NCBI GenBank assembly: GCA_013115135.1
Contig: JABANP010000348.1
Span: forward strand, 1-55,443
Source of the DNA: Perkinsus olseni
Lineage: Eukaryota; Perkinsozoa; Perkinsida; Perkinsidae
Direction: 5' to 3'
Length of the DNA stretch: 55,443 nt
In this document: positions 31,746 through 43,621 of the stretch, piece by piece
Position numbering within the stretch: the stretch's first letter is position 1
How the letters are laid out: each line of letters begins with the position of its first letter
Position numbers and translations under genes: made by a program
The notes under the pieces: generated by a model
Told to the model about the DNA's origin: nothing
Seen by the model: the letters and a program-made list of their open reading frames with translations, nothing else
Databases searched by the model: none

Positions 31746-32856
31746 GTGAAGGGACGTTCTCCACTTTTCGAGAGTTCGCAGGGAAGAAACCTATAGAAGT
31801 TTGAGAAAAGTTAAATTCAATGTTTGGAAAGATTGATAACAACAATGATATGAAGTTAATATGAAGTTGACAAGTTAACGGGTGACATCAAGTTGATAAT
31901 CAACTCGTCAACTTGTTAATTACCAACTGTTGATGTGTATCAGTGGTACAGGGGGATACAGTATCACCCGCCATGGGATTACGTGGTATGGGATTACGGG
32001 CGCGTCTGGAGCTCTGCGTGTCCGTATCTCGGCTATGGCCGCTGCAACAGGGACCCTGCTAACCGTCAAATATGGTCCGCTCTGGAGAACAATAACTTTT
32101 CGCCAATCTGGGCTTAAAGTGGACGATCCTAAAGGACCAGGGATTCCCTAGTAGGGAAGGATAATTTCTGTCCAGGTACTATAGATTCCCGATTTCAAAA
32201 TCGATTACTCAGGGAAGTCATTGGCATTTTTGTATTTTTCTTATGATATAACACTATCCATACTCCTCCTACCTTAGGTGAAGGTCGATTCCAGATCGAC
32301 TTACGGTCTGCCAGATTACTTCGGTGATATCTTCATTAGCGAAATTCCCATGATGCAGAGGTTGGGAGTGTGAACAGTGAGTGGCTCTGCTCTGACCTCC
32401 GCGATATCCAGCAGTGTCAGAGCCAGCGACCAGGCAGTAGCCTGTGTCTGCTGCCAACTATCAGTTGGAGGCCACCACGGTTCAGTAGGACACGAGAGCT
32501 GCCAGACTCCATACCCGATCTGGGTCGAGTCAGCAGTCTCCAGTATCCTACCTCCACATCCAGGGAGCGGAGGGCTGGGTCAAGCTCGCATCCGCCATCA
32601 TTACAGCCATAACTTCATGGCTGTATCTAGTGCTAGCGCTTTGCTTGCTCTAGCATTGAACCATACTGCACTACCATAGGACTCATGCTAACTTTGGCGC
32701 GCACAAGCCCCTCTTGTGCGCATAGGCTCTGCGTGGTAATTTCGCTCACGCCGATTCTCCTGCGTAGGATTGCTACCAAGAACGTGATCACAGTGGCGAG
32801 GAAATCACTCACAAACCGAATGGTAACATCAAATTGACTCAAGATATCCAGGCAAA

Positions 32857-32885
32857 CTTGTCCTGGTCAACTTGACCAGGACAAG
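32857..32885. repeat. Perfect palindrome, 14-bp arms, 1-base spacer
   Basis: CTTGTCCTGGTCAA, C, TTGACCAGGACAAG. A 9-bp-arm hairpin with 5-base loop (GCGCACAAG-CCCCT-CTTGTGCGC) lies 140 bases upstream at about 32700-32722. Confidence 0.9.
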
Positions 32886-33639
32886 GCGGACGAGCTGCTA
32901 AAGGACAGAACGCCAATGCGGGCTTTCGCAAAAGTGAGACACTCTCAAAAAATCCCACGTCGTCTAACGAATACTAATAACGTGGGGTCCTTTTTGGTAG
33001 ATGCACGATATCTTTGGACGCTCCTGGGACGACGTCGTCATGCTGTATACATCCCCTAAGATACAGCAGTATCTTGCGAATCATCTAGAGCATATTTCGA
33101 GAGGAGACCGCCAGCGACCTACTACTTTCGATGTTCTGCTTGAAGAAGTTCGTCTGCAAGATTTCAGAAAGCTTAGTACCAGTGGGACTGTACCACCGAC
33201 TTGTCGCACATAGCCGAACAGTTTCGAGGTACTTCAGTGAATGCTTGTCATAGCTCACCCGTACTGGGGCACTGGTGGGAGCTCAGTACCGACTCGGTAC
33301 TATCGAGAGGCGGGAGGACAAACCTCGTAAGAGCTCTGATGTTTTCTCGCCCAGAGGAGCAGTCGTCAGTCTCTCCAACGCCACTGACCCTACTTCGCAG
33401 TTTCTGGAGAAAGGCCCAGCGACCAACATACTCAAACCGGTGGGACTGACTATCTGCATAGATGGTCACTTCCGAAGCTTCCGCAGCGGAAACATTCGCG
33501 TAATTACCCTTTCGGTTATACGAATTGCCAAACAAAAGCGAACGTACATCAGGCGGGCCGAGGCAGTGAGTCTTCAAGGCAGTGGTCTCACACTTGTATT
33601 CATCAGTTTGGAGCCGAAACTAGCCTAAATAAGGGAGTA

Positions 33640-33960
33640 CTTTCCGACGCGCTGAGCATATCGACCAGTTTATTGGTCTGCATGCGTGAGCGTCATCGCA
33701 CGAACAATACGGCTAAACCATTACACTTGTTGCTGAAACTTTTGATTGATCGCTGCCACACCAATATACGTCTATTACTTCGAAAGCTCAAGATGCGTTT
33801 AAGCAGACAGAATCAAGCCGGCCGAAGAATCACTGGACCATCGAAGGGGTGGAGCAGGAGTTCCCAGACGAGGGCAATGATAGAAGCGCTAAGATACAGG
33901 GATTCTCAGTAAGAGAGATCTCCAGTGGCCGGGCTCCGCTAGTACTCATGGTGGACGCTC
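33640..33960 (+). mobile_element. Family M, copy 2
   Basis: Encodes RHRTNNTAKPLHLLLKLLID and CHTNIRLLLRKLKMRLSRQN, then GPSKGWSRSSQTRA before a stop. Parallel to copies 1 and 3. Confidence 0.55.
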
Positions 33961-34028
33961 TTACTTAGGTCAAGCTGAGAAGCTTCCAGTCCCCGAAGAG
34001 AGCCGCTCCCTGGACATGCGCCTCACAT

Positions 34029-35591
34029 ATGCTCATGCAGGATGCCCGCGGCGTGATGACGGATGTATCAACCGAACCTGGAACCGACGTCGGCGTGATG
34101 ACGGATTCATCCACGGAACCTGGAACCGACGTTGGCGTGATGACTGATGTATCCACCGAACCTGGAACCGACGTCGGCGTAATGACTGATGTGATGAGTG
34201 GACATCCGACTGGAATAAGCGTCGGAGTGAATACGGAGCAGGATACGGGAGACACAGCATCCTTTGCCACCTCTGGTAATAAAAGATCATGCATGATGCA
34301 TCCATCTTGGCGTTTCTCCTACTTCCAAATCCCTCTTTCAGAAACTCCAATCACGGAACACGATGAGGATGAAAGGCGGCAAAACACGGATGGTAGTACT
34401 GGGGTAGTACACGTAACCGATCTCAATCCGGCACTTTTGCAGTTGTCAAACCCTATGCTGAATTACTGGGTAATGAACTACCAAAATTGAACCCCGAAAC
34501 TGATGTGGACTATAGCGATGTCTATAGGATAGCCGTGTTGGATAGCAGGGACCAATGGTGTCCTTGGTATTTCGTACAATGGCAGTGCAAATGCGATGTG
34601 GACAATGTCCAGGAGCTCTCAGATCTCTCTGCCTTGGTCGCCAAAAACCTATCTACTAGAACTGGAGGCCGCACTATTACCCGCTACTCCAACTCGGCTA
34701 TAGTACCTACAACTAGATTATACTTCTTATACTACAATTCACACAACTACCACCAATACAATACGGCCGTGGACAAGCTGATCGAGGAGAACCAGACAGC
34801 CATGAGCAACAGTATAATACAACAAAAGGGAAATCAAGAACAACTACAACAACAACATCTACAACAACCAACCACAACAACAACACCAACAACGACGACA
34901 ACAAGCATCTATCATAGGCTATTAAATAGCCGTTTAAATAAATTTAAATAGCCATCGCAAATTTTGCGATACGTGAGAGCACTGTAAGTGGTGGGGGCCT
35001 GGGTGTCTTTACTACCGATTCCGTATCGAGAGGTCATCGTATTACATCTTAATTGCGGACATAATATCGACGTACCCTATGTGAATAAACTGAAGGAGAA
35101 ACCGGGCCGAAGCTTGGGGACCCACGTAAGGGCTATATACCCAGAATTGCTATATAGTGATGGTCGGCACATGGCCCTACTAGCGGCTTTGGGAGGAGTC
35201 AACCAAGAAGCTGGGCACTTGGTGAACCACCATTCTACTGCTGCAAATGCTGAATATATTACCAAGAACGGGATCATACAGGTCATAGCAACAATGTGGG
35301 TGGTCGCAGTTGGAAATACTAGTCTGAGTTGAAACTAGTAGTCGCAGTTGAAATTAGTTGTCGCGGTTGGGACTCATACAAGAGAGTCAATTTTGCTGGC
35401 CTCTTCTTCCATCTTTCACGGGTGATGTGATTTTTTTTCTCAGGGACATCGGGCCCAACGAAGAAGTATTCGTCAACTACAGCAAGAAGTACTGGCAACA
35501 GATCGGCGAGGACCCGGCGACACCTACTGCCTTAAGCAATGATGTGATGGGACCGACGAAAAAGCGGAAAATGAGAGATGTATGTAATTGA
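34029..35591 (+). CDS. Possible SET-domain methyltransferase with a weak chromo-like region (gene model uncertain)
   Basis: Three frames in a row. 34029-34490 has 42-bp tandem repeats (GVMTDVSTEPGTDV). 34487-34951 has DVYRIAVLDSRDQWCPWYFV and QWQ, a faint resemblance to a chromodomain, then Gln/Thr-rich sequence. 34988-35295 continues with GHLVNHHSTAANAEYITKNG, the NHxxxxNA motif of SET domains. A GT-AG intron (35296-35443) joins IIQVIAT to MDIGPNEEVFVNYSKKYW, the closing SET motif with the catalytic Tyr; the stop is at 35591. A SET domain moves methyl groups to lysines, often on histones. How the first two frames connect is not resolved; the gap 34952-34987 has a stop and two palindromes. 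It could be a decayed element gene. Confidence 0.5.
34051..34192 (+). repeat. 42-bp tandem repeat, about 3.3 units
   Basis: Units start at 34051, 34093, 34135 and 34177 with GCGTGATGAC or GCGTAATGAC. In frame they encode a 14-residue acidic repeat. Confidence 0.85.
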
Positions 35592-36329
35592 GTGATGATG
35601 ACGTGATTGATGAGTAGATGATAATGATTGATGATGACCTGATTGATGAGTAGATGATAAAAAATTTTTAACTGTAGTACTCTAATTTTGTGTTAACGTA
35701 CTACTCCTCAGTTGATCGGGCAAAGGAAAGAAAATCTTATTTGCGTTTAAGTCTCCTTCTGATCAGGAAGTGATCAAAAAAACCGCAAGACCAAGAAGGG
35801 AAGTGATCCTGTTGAATAATGGTGAGTAGAGTTCATCCTCTATTCCCTTCAATATTTTGTCCCTCAGTATGCTCACAGAAGAGTGTGTCCTCTGCCTCGT
35901 CAGGCGGCCTGACACCGGCCTGACTCAGGCCGGGTGTCCGCACACAGTATTTGCATAGCAGCCTCTGGAGAAAATCAATATTCAGCTATTATCGTAAGCG
36001 CTTTGGGGCTACTTATACTTGTTACAAGTGACTTGTATACCATCAGTTCATTGGATTTATTACAGTACTTTCCGTTCCATCATTCCCATAAACGTGCACA
36101 GTATCAACGCGTGGCTGCCTGTACAAGCCACTGATCGTCTATCATCCTGTACTGTTCATTTCCCACATCCAATGTTAATAGCCATCGCACTTCCGTGTGT
36201 CTTCACAATCAAGAACTTTTGATAAACATTCATCTATCGTAATTAGTTGTTGTTGCGTTATATTGTCGATCGTATCAGTAATCACGGACCTCAGTTTCTC
36301 CACTCCCATTCGGTAAAATCACCCGAACT
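35592..36329. other. Spacer with a short tandem repeat
   Basis: 35600-35660 has two copies of a unit of about 38 bp containing GATTGATGAGTAGATGATAA. GACACCGGCCTGACTCAGG near 35910 is part of a 1-base-spacer palindrome. No gene seen. Confidence 0.45.
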
Positions 36330-37900
36330 ATGACGCGCACAGACAAGATCGCATGCATCACTTGCGGCAAAACAATGAACAAGAATTCCAGATGGAAGCA
36401 CAAGAAAAGCTGCAAGGATGCAAGCTTTCCTGAGACAATCATTCGAAAATGTGCCCGAGCCAAGTGTCCGATGTGTGGCGCAGATATGTCCAAAAAGCAC
36501 ATAGGAAGGCACGAACAATCAGAAAGATGCGGTAATAAAAGGTTAGGGTGGTTTATAATTTTTCACGGGTCGTTGCAGCACATCTTGGTATGAATGTGTT
36601 ACGTGGATGGCTATCTAAAAGCAACAGTCATAGGACCGTCGTTAAGTCATTGACTGGTGGGCATTGACTAACCATTTAAAAGAATCCATCATCTCGGATA
36701 GCGCCATCATCATGGAGGATCCAAGGATTCAAGGTGGATATAGGTCCTTGTAGAGCCAATTTGGCTCAGCCAAAGAAAGAATCTTGGCTTGATGCACATG
36801 GTATTCACTCTGCGCGAGTATAGAACGCTTATGAAAAAAGCTTCCCTTGGAAGAGAATAAATGTGCATACGTTCAAGCCCGCAACAGATGTAATAGTTTA
36901 GTAAGGGAAGCTAAAGAAAGATTTGGTACAGAAAAATGCGGACTCATTTAAAGTAAATCCTCTAGGGGTCCTTCCAAAAACTCTGTGGTAAAAACCTTCA
37001 GAAATTAACTTCTTCCTAAGAAGTTCAGAGGTAATCAATCCGCACAAATACGTCTGGATCCGAAGGAGACGATAAATCACCTCAGAAATCTCTTCACCAA
37101 TGATAAGAGCTTGCCCGTTTCCCCCTACCCGATACGATAGGGCCTATCGTATCAACAGTGAAATTCTGAAATTGGACTTTGCGGGCTCTTCACCCTCAAT
37201 TGAGGAAATGGAGGATGCGATCGAGTCCCTAAAAGCTGGCAGTCTTCTCTGCCAGTGGCAGAGCAGCAGGCTGAGATAGAATTCCGACAAAAGCAATAAA
37301 GGCAGGAGGCAAAACTCTAGCAATAAAGTTAGTTGAGGACTTCCGAACCTTTCGAACCCAGGCCTTCGGTTTTGGTATCTCCCAGGAGGGAAGTTGTGGC
37401 CTCCGGATCCACTCCCACAAGACTGGGGTCACTCGGTGTGACACCAGTATTGTGACTCGCACCAGTCTTGTGGGACCGGGCCAATCTCACCAGTGGTGTG
37501 ATGGAGTCACTTTCTTGCTTTTCAGGGTGGAAGGTCGCAGGACGTCACCCAGCAGCTTGTAGCTGCCAGCTACCGATCTACCTTTCACAGCAACTAAAAG
37601 TTAAGGTCGGGTGCTAGCGAATAAACTGGAATGTTTACAGTGGAAACGGTAAGTGAGTATACTACTCTGAGTATTACATAGATGATGGCCAAGAGGGATT
37701 CCAGCCAAAGAATCCACCGAGTCAATGACGTTCTCCCTTAGAGCCTCTTTTCTAATGTCCTCTGGGTTAGAGGGTTTCCCCCTGGGAGCCTCTGTAGACT
37801 TAGAAAAGGCATTCGATAGAGCAGACGAGCGAACAACAGCACCACGTAACCTCTGGGAATTGCTGAGTACTGAACAGCTTCATGAAAGGTCGGAATGCAA
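36330..37900 (+). mobile_element. LINE (non-LTR) retroelement remnant
   Basis: 36330-36593 encodes two CCHC/C2H2-like zinc fingers (CITCGKTMNKNSRWKHKKSC; CPMCGADMSKKHIGRHEQSE), as found at the N-terminus of R2-like and other LINE proteins. About 36840-36940 reads ARNRCNSLVREAKERFG, the charged linker common before LINE reverse transcriptases. 37785-37830 reads GASVDLEKAFDRADE, the reverse-transcriptase motif A with its first catalytic Asp. Stops and frame changes lie between these parts, so it is dead. The YxDD motif was not found. Confidence 0.6.
37131..37153. repeat. Perfect palindrome, 11-bp arms, 1-base spacer
   Basis: GATACGATAGG, G, CCTATCGTATC, inside the LINE remnant. Confidence 0.9.
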
Positions 37901-38167
37901 CATCCTCGGTTTGAGGGGATTGGAAGTTGGAGGTGACTCGGAGTCAACGTATGCCGGGTTGTTCTGTAACACATTTGTAGACTACAACTTGTTTCCCAAG
38001 TTGTAGTCTACACCTTGAGACAACAAAGACGGCGCTATACGTGCGTTGCAATTTGCAACTTGCAAAAACATACTATTCGTCAAATAGTCAGGACTCCTGA
38101 CTCAGGAGTGCTAACTTAGCGCTACACTGCCTGCGAAGTTGGAGTCGCACAAAGTCTTTTGCCACTT

Positions 38168-38222
38168 CTGGAGTGACGCACGACACGTGTCCGCTATTGC
38201 GTATTTATGCACGCAAAACGCA
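38168..38222 (+). repeat. Direct repeat D, copy 2
   Basis: GGAGTGACGCACGACACGTG then TCCGCTATTGCG; matches 31686-31745. Confidence 0.65.
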
Positions 38223-38499
38223 GGGACCTTGCGTGTGTGTTTGTTGTCACTATGTCACCCATGTGTTGTTTGTGAGGATACGGTAGCGTCTGGGGATCTG
38301 CTGAGTGCGTCCGGAAAGGACTTACGATCTGAGTGCTATTCAGCGAATAGAACGCTGCGAAGCATGCAAATTCTAAAACAATTGCACAACAAACATGACT
38401 GAAGATCGTCCTCTCCGAGTTACATCTTCGGTGGAGCGACCCCTGAATATTTTATCGTCGATCACTTATCGACGATGAGGTATTAGACTAATATTATTA

Positions 38500-38935
38500 G
38501 CGGAGACAGAGAAGCTAATAGCTGATTCTTTGCATTGCCCGAGCACAAAACCGATCAGTTCTAATCGTCCGGGACTATTCGTCCCTCCTCCTGGATGCCT
38601 CTGATAAAAAGTCTTTTTGAAGACATGAAGGATTTCCTCCTACTTGTTGGCTTAGATACTGTCGTCTTGAGAGCTGAAGATGAGATAGTGAAACTGTTCA
38701 GTTTTGGCTGGTTCGTTAGGAACAGTCAAATTCCGACGCCAACTTTTTACAATAATTTCTTTTAGGGTTTACGATGGACAAAGTCATCTTCCGGCAAGAC
38801 TCAACGGCGAGCCGATGTGGTGTTTCGCAAACGTGGACAGCCTGGACGACGGCGTAAGCCTGGTTCGGGCACATAGTGATCTCGTCCCCGCCGACGCTGG
38901 CACTGAGTGCGGTACTCTAGTAGCGCAAGTTTAGA
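38500..38935 (+). mobile_element. Ty3/DIRS-like retroelement fragment, copy 1
   Basis: Related over most of its length to 41730-42080. Shared blocks are GAGATAGTGAAAC, GTTCAG, ATCTTCCGGCAAGACT, GGCGTAAGCCTGGTTCGG and GGCACTCTAGTAGCGC-like ends. Encoded LNGEPMWCFANVDSLDDGVS is unrecognised. Confidence 0.5.
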
Positions 38936-39085
38936 TTTATGGTAAACGGCTAATCCCAACTTCAGGTTGAAATCAAATTTAATGATAAATGATTAGTTGA
39001 TTATGATAAGTTGGTTTGATGATTTATGGTAAAGTTATGCCGACAGTCCCATTGCAGGTACGCCGCGTGCAAAAGATGAGAGCAT

Positions 39086-39130
39086 CATGCTCGAGTCGAG
39101 CATGGATGGGTCGAGCAGCTCGACCCATCC
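39086..39130. repeat. Two adjoining perfect palindromes with 1-base spacers
   Basis: CATGCTCGA-G-TCGAGCATG at 39086-39104 shares its last base with GGATGGGTCGAGC-A-GCTCGACCCATCC at 39104-39130. Confidence 0.9.
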
Positions 39131-39984
39131 GCGAATTTCGGCCGGACCAACTCCTCGCGGGCTCTGAAAGGATTGACTCAAGCTTTCCTCACTAAAGGCG
39201 ACAGACGTGACAAAGGTGTGGATATTGTCCATCGAACCTACTCGGAAGCAACTGCATCTACTCAAAGTTTGCCTTCAGTGAAGGCCCTTCACTCTCCAAC
39301 GTGGTTTACGATACCGGCAAGGTAATGCTTTATACCCGAAGACTCTGCGGAAGCAAGCCCCCAGACTGGGGGCCCCAGTCTACTTCATCCATTACGACCA
39401 TCTCAGAGTGCAATCCGATAACTTCTACTACGTGGACACCCTTCGAGTTAACAACAACGTGTGAATTCGAAGATACGTGGCGAGCGCCAAAGAATTTTTA
39501 TTTATTACTTTATTATTGTAACTGTGATAGTTTACCCCATGTCAACCGGGTCTAGTGTTAAATCTGATGGGCGTAAGAGAAGCGAGGAATGAAGGCCAAC
39601 AGCAGCATCTACTTCGAATGCGATGACGAGGTCCTTAGTAAAGACTCCTTGTCTTGGAGCGCCTCCGGCGGGGACGGAATCGTGGACCACGAATCGCGGT
39701 TACTTCCTGAACTCTAGAGAGTCTCAAGTTGAACTGGGTTTTGCATCCAAACATTTGATTCCACCTGCAAAACACCACAACCAAACTTTGGATTCATCAT
39801 CCCTCAGCCGAAAGTAGGTTAGATCAGGGTGCTCCTTTGAAAGAAGTCCGTTCTCTCTCTCTCGGTATCTTGATGGTTCGCTAGTGGTTATTGATTTGAC
39901 AATCTTAGTATGGGACCCATACTATGGGACCCAACGAGACCCACCAACGAATGACGATGGCCCAATGGATGACGATCCTGGGAT

Positions 39985-40335
39985 CGTGGCGGAGCTCGCC
40001 TAGTGCGCCGCGCTGAGCACATCGGCCAGTTCATAGCTCTGCGTTCGTGAGCGTCATCGCACGGACAATGCGGCTGAATCATTACACTTGATGTTGGAAC
40101 TTTTGATTTATCACTGCCATCCCACTATACGTTTTTTTCTTCGAAAGTTGGAGATGTGCTTAAGCCGACGGAATCGAGCCGGTCGATGAAATACTGGCCC
40201 GTCGTAGGGCTGGAGCCGAGGTTCCCAGACGAGGGCAGTGCTAGAAGCGCGAAGATCGAAGGATTCTCCGTAAAGGAGATCTCCACTGACCGGGCTCTGC
40301 TAGTACTCACGGTGGACGCTTCTACTGAGGTCAAG
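39985..40335 (+). mobile_element. Family M, copy 3
   Basis: Aligns with copies at 31030 and 33640: HRTDNAAESLHLMLELLI then CHPTIRFFLRKLEMCLSRRN with stops after it. An alternative frame (40156-40353) runs into the hAT-like region. Confidence 0.55.
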
Positions 40336-40339
40336 GTGA

Positions 40340-41393
40340 GGACTGTGCTGTGAGACCTTATAGTTATTGCCGATGGCAAGGGTGCGACTATCGCTCGGGC
40401 TATCCGCCAGATGCATGAGCGCGACAGTGTGAGCATTCGTCGGTGCTACTCAGGGACTTCAGACGGGGCCCTAGTTATGCTTCGTGCCTCTGAGTTGACC
40501 AAGGAAGGGGACGAAGGCCCCTGGATAGTCTGTCACTGCATGGCTCACCGCTTGGACCTAGCAGTGAGCTCCGACATGTGGAAGCGGTCTAGCATCTGCC
40601 AGCGTATAGAACGCACTCTGAGGATAGCCTACAGCGTCTTCAACAGATCCGGCCAGCGGCGTAGGGAGCTGAAACGGTTTGACGGTGAATTCGGTATGAT
40701 AGTTCTACGGTATAACTTATATCAGCCGCTCTGCAGGATGTGCGTTGGCTTTCGAAGCTGCAGTGTCTGAGCATACTGTACTGGTCGAAAGATTCTATTG
40801 CTGCGTTCATAGCCAGGCGCAACATGGCGCGAGGGGATAAGACGGATTGGGAACAGGTGGACGACATCAAGGACCTTGAGCTGGTGATTCGTCAAGCTGC
40901 TTTCGCCAAATCGGCGGCGCCGATGAAACAGTATATCTCACGAGGGAATCGGGTCGGTCGGACGCTTCTCGGCCACTGACCCCGAATAAAGATTGGAAGG
41001 AGTCGGTGAGAGCCGCATCATCTGAGCAGCAGGCGGGAGAGCCGACGGCAGGCTATGACGCGGACGAGGTCCAAAAGACCATTGACGAGATGGAGGCCGA
41101 TCGTAAGGCTCATGATTAGGCGAAGGCTAAGAAGGATAAAAAGAAAACCTCGGCGAGTGCGAGACGGGGAGAAAGAGCGCTCTGCCAAGCGGTTCGGGTT
41201 GCGCTCGTTCGTGACAGCGCCATGGAGCTACAAGGAGGTTAGAATCTATGACGACTCTGGTAGTGACGTCGTCACTGTGACGATCTGTTGGCCCAGACCG
41301 ACAAGAAGGGAAGAACCTATTATCTCCTCGGTTATGAGAATCGCTCCAAAGGTTAAAATTGGAGCAAACAAGCTGTTGAGAGGAATCCTCTGA
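40340..41393 (+). pseudogene. hAT-like transposase, decayed
   Basis: Frame 40411-40770 encodes GTSDGALVMLRASELTKEGD then VCHCMAHRLDLAVSSDM. Together these match the pattern seen in hAT-type and ZNF862-like transposase proteins, where a D/N-G-A...V.....G segment is followed by C-x-x-H-x-x-x-L. The next frame, 40740-40979, gives MRWLSKLQCLSILYWSKD, which corresponds to the following W-L-S-R-G-x-x-L-like motif of the family, so a frameshift lies near 40700-40740. The remaining part is Lys/Arg-rich. Without intact ends or one frame it cannot be active. Confidence 0.55.
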
Positions 41394-41449
41394 GGATTAT
41401 CCTCGGTACAGGAGCCGAGGGTACGGATTCAGGGGGAAAACTAGGAGGA

Positions 41450-42080
41450 GCTGCACACTTGCTTCCCATATCTTCATCTTTTCCGTCTTTCTTTATCATC
41501 ACCAACGTCGAGATTTTCATCGATACGTCAGAATTATCCTATTTTGAGTCCAGAAGTTGGCAAGACGTTGAGCCTTTAGTCTGTCAATTTGTTGGTAGCC
41601 TTAGCTGATGGCGGCCGAGCTGATATCTTAGGCAAGGATTTCTGCATATCAGAAGGTTTCTGGCAAAAGGATAAGGGAATTCTCGACCATTATCTGCATT
41701 GGCAAAGAAGACACCCTCGAGACTCAACCATATATTAGTGGAGAACGAATAGTCAGTAGCCGATCCTCTTGGTAGGCCGAGCTCAAAAGGTATCAGTCCT
41801 AATCATCCTTTTCCAAGGAAGTTCCTAATAGATAGAGATGGATAAACACTTCCTACTCGTTGACTTAGGCACTGCCGTCTCGAGAGCTGAAGAGGAGATA
41901 GTGAAACAGTTCAGCTTTGGCTAGTAAGTGATCTTCCGGCAAGACTGAACGGCTAAGTGAAGTGGTGTTTCGCAGAGGTGAACAGCCTGAACGACGGCGT
42001 GAGCCTGGTTCGGTCGCATGATGATATCGTCCCCGCCGACTTTGACACTGTACGCGGCACTCTAGTAGCGCGATTCAAGA
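41450..42080 (+). mobile_element. Ty3/DIRS-like retroelement fragment, copy 2
   Basis: Reads FIDTSELSYFES at about 41510 and NSVADPLGRPSSKG-like sequence near 41750, recalling the RNase H region and its closing xxxxADxLSR motif. From 41730 it parallels 38500-38935. Broken by stops. Confidence 0.45.
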
Positions 42081-43612
42081 TACTCAGCCAGCTACCTCCG
42101 AGGTATCTTACCTAGTATATATAATATCCTCGACTACGAGACTGCCGATGATAAGGGTGGAATGGCTCCACTCACTGGACTCGAGCACCTGCAGTACAAA
42201 GTGAAACCTGTGAGATTGAATCAGCTTTAAGATGCTGTGAATGACCTCCTTACAGAGTATCAAGTGCGGAGAAGCGAGTCTCATTCGGCCTAAGGCCATT
42301 GAGTTGTACCTGAGAGAAAGTGATGCTGCCAATCTCTCAGTCATCGGGTGGGTGACATTGAATACCGGACGTTCGGCCTTCGTGTAGTGCGTTCTGACAG
42401 GAAATGCAACTAACAACAAACAACCCCCTTGCTACTTAGCCCGCGAACGGGGACATTTTCAACGGATGGTAGTATAACCAGTACCATTGATGCCGACTCC
42501 CCCTGGGAAGTTCCCCAGACTATGGATAGGAAGGCCCATCATCGTCAGCGAGTCGCTGACGCTGACAGCGACAATAACATGCACCCGATTACGATGATAT
42601 TACAGAGCATGGAAGAAATAAAATATCAGTTGCAATGCAACTGTTGCATCTCCCAATAATGATGATGATAGGAATGGCAATAAATTATTGCCAATAATAT
42701 TGACCATAGTGAATAAGCTACTGATTCGATATTCCGCCCTTCTATCCGATATTTTTTGCTTTTTCCCTACGGGTGATACTTAGTTTCTTCGCCGCGGATT
42801 GTTGTTGGGTTTGTAACGGTTTTTGTCATCCTCTTCAAATTTCGCAGGAAACCGCGGATAGCGCTTTGGACGCCGCCCTGGACAGGGGCTGTCGAATCGA
42901 GAGAATGCAGAGGAGACTCCTCTGAGGAGTGCGCATATCTGGTCTCATCGGTAGTGTTCGGGTAGTCGCAGATTGCCAAATCTTGTTGAAACCGGTGGAA
43001 GTAGTAGACTCGACTTGCCACACTATGTGCACTATCTACATAACACAATGGAGCTGTGCTCATACTAGCTTCGCATTATCACTCCATTCTCTCAACTACT
43101 CAACCTTTCTATCTGCTCTTTCTCGTTCACTATGAGCCCGATCTACGTGTTGTGTTCTACAACTACACCTACTGCAACGAGATAGTGCAACGTAGCAGCT
43201 CCTTGTTACCGAGAAGGAGGTACCGCTGCAGCTGATGAGGTTCACCGAGTACGAGGTGAAGTGTGTTGGTCCCGGTTTAATGAGGAACGATCTTACACTC
43301 CCTGGAGTTCATTAACGTCTCACGAATCGTGAGTCACGATCTGTGGTTCGCGGTCCTCGCACTTCATCACGTACGAGATCGGATATGAGAAAGTCAGGTT
43401 TGTCACTCATCTACAGTAGTCGTAAGTTGTTGTTAGTCGTTCTCGCGCGTCGTTTGCTTTGATCCTTAGCTCAGACTCTAAATACCCACAGCGCCCAAGG
43501 CCCATTAAGTAGCGGAACGAAACACTTTTGGATGGTTCACAACAGGAGTTCTGGCAACCTGGTGACTCACCATGGTCGCTATCGAAAGGTGATACATACT
43601 AGGACTTAGTAA
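42081..43612. other. Intergenic, palindrome-rich
   Basis: No gene recognised. 1-base-spacer palindromes at 42543-42561, about 42674-42690, 42905-42919 and 43319-43333. Confidence 0.35.
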
Positions 43613-43621
43613 CTAAGTCCT
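43601..43621. repeat. Perfect palindrome across the PP2C stop codon
   Basis: AGGACTTAGT, A, ACTAAGTCCT. The stop codon of the phosphatase (43615-43613) lies within it. Confidence 0.9.

Noticed and set aside
34840..34910. CAA/ACA-rich stretch as a microsatellite only.
   Set aside because: It is in frame and encodes Gln- and Thr-rich sequence between the chromo-like and SET parts, so it was kept in the gene model.
36748..36770. Sequence GTAGAGCCAATTTGGCTCAG resembling the Perkinsus/dinoflagellate spliced leader (ending GCCATTTTGGCTCAAG).
   Set aside because: Several changes, no GT donor after it, and its core GAGCCAA-T-TTGGCTC is one more of the 1-base-spacer palindromes.
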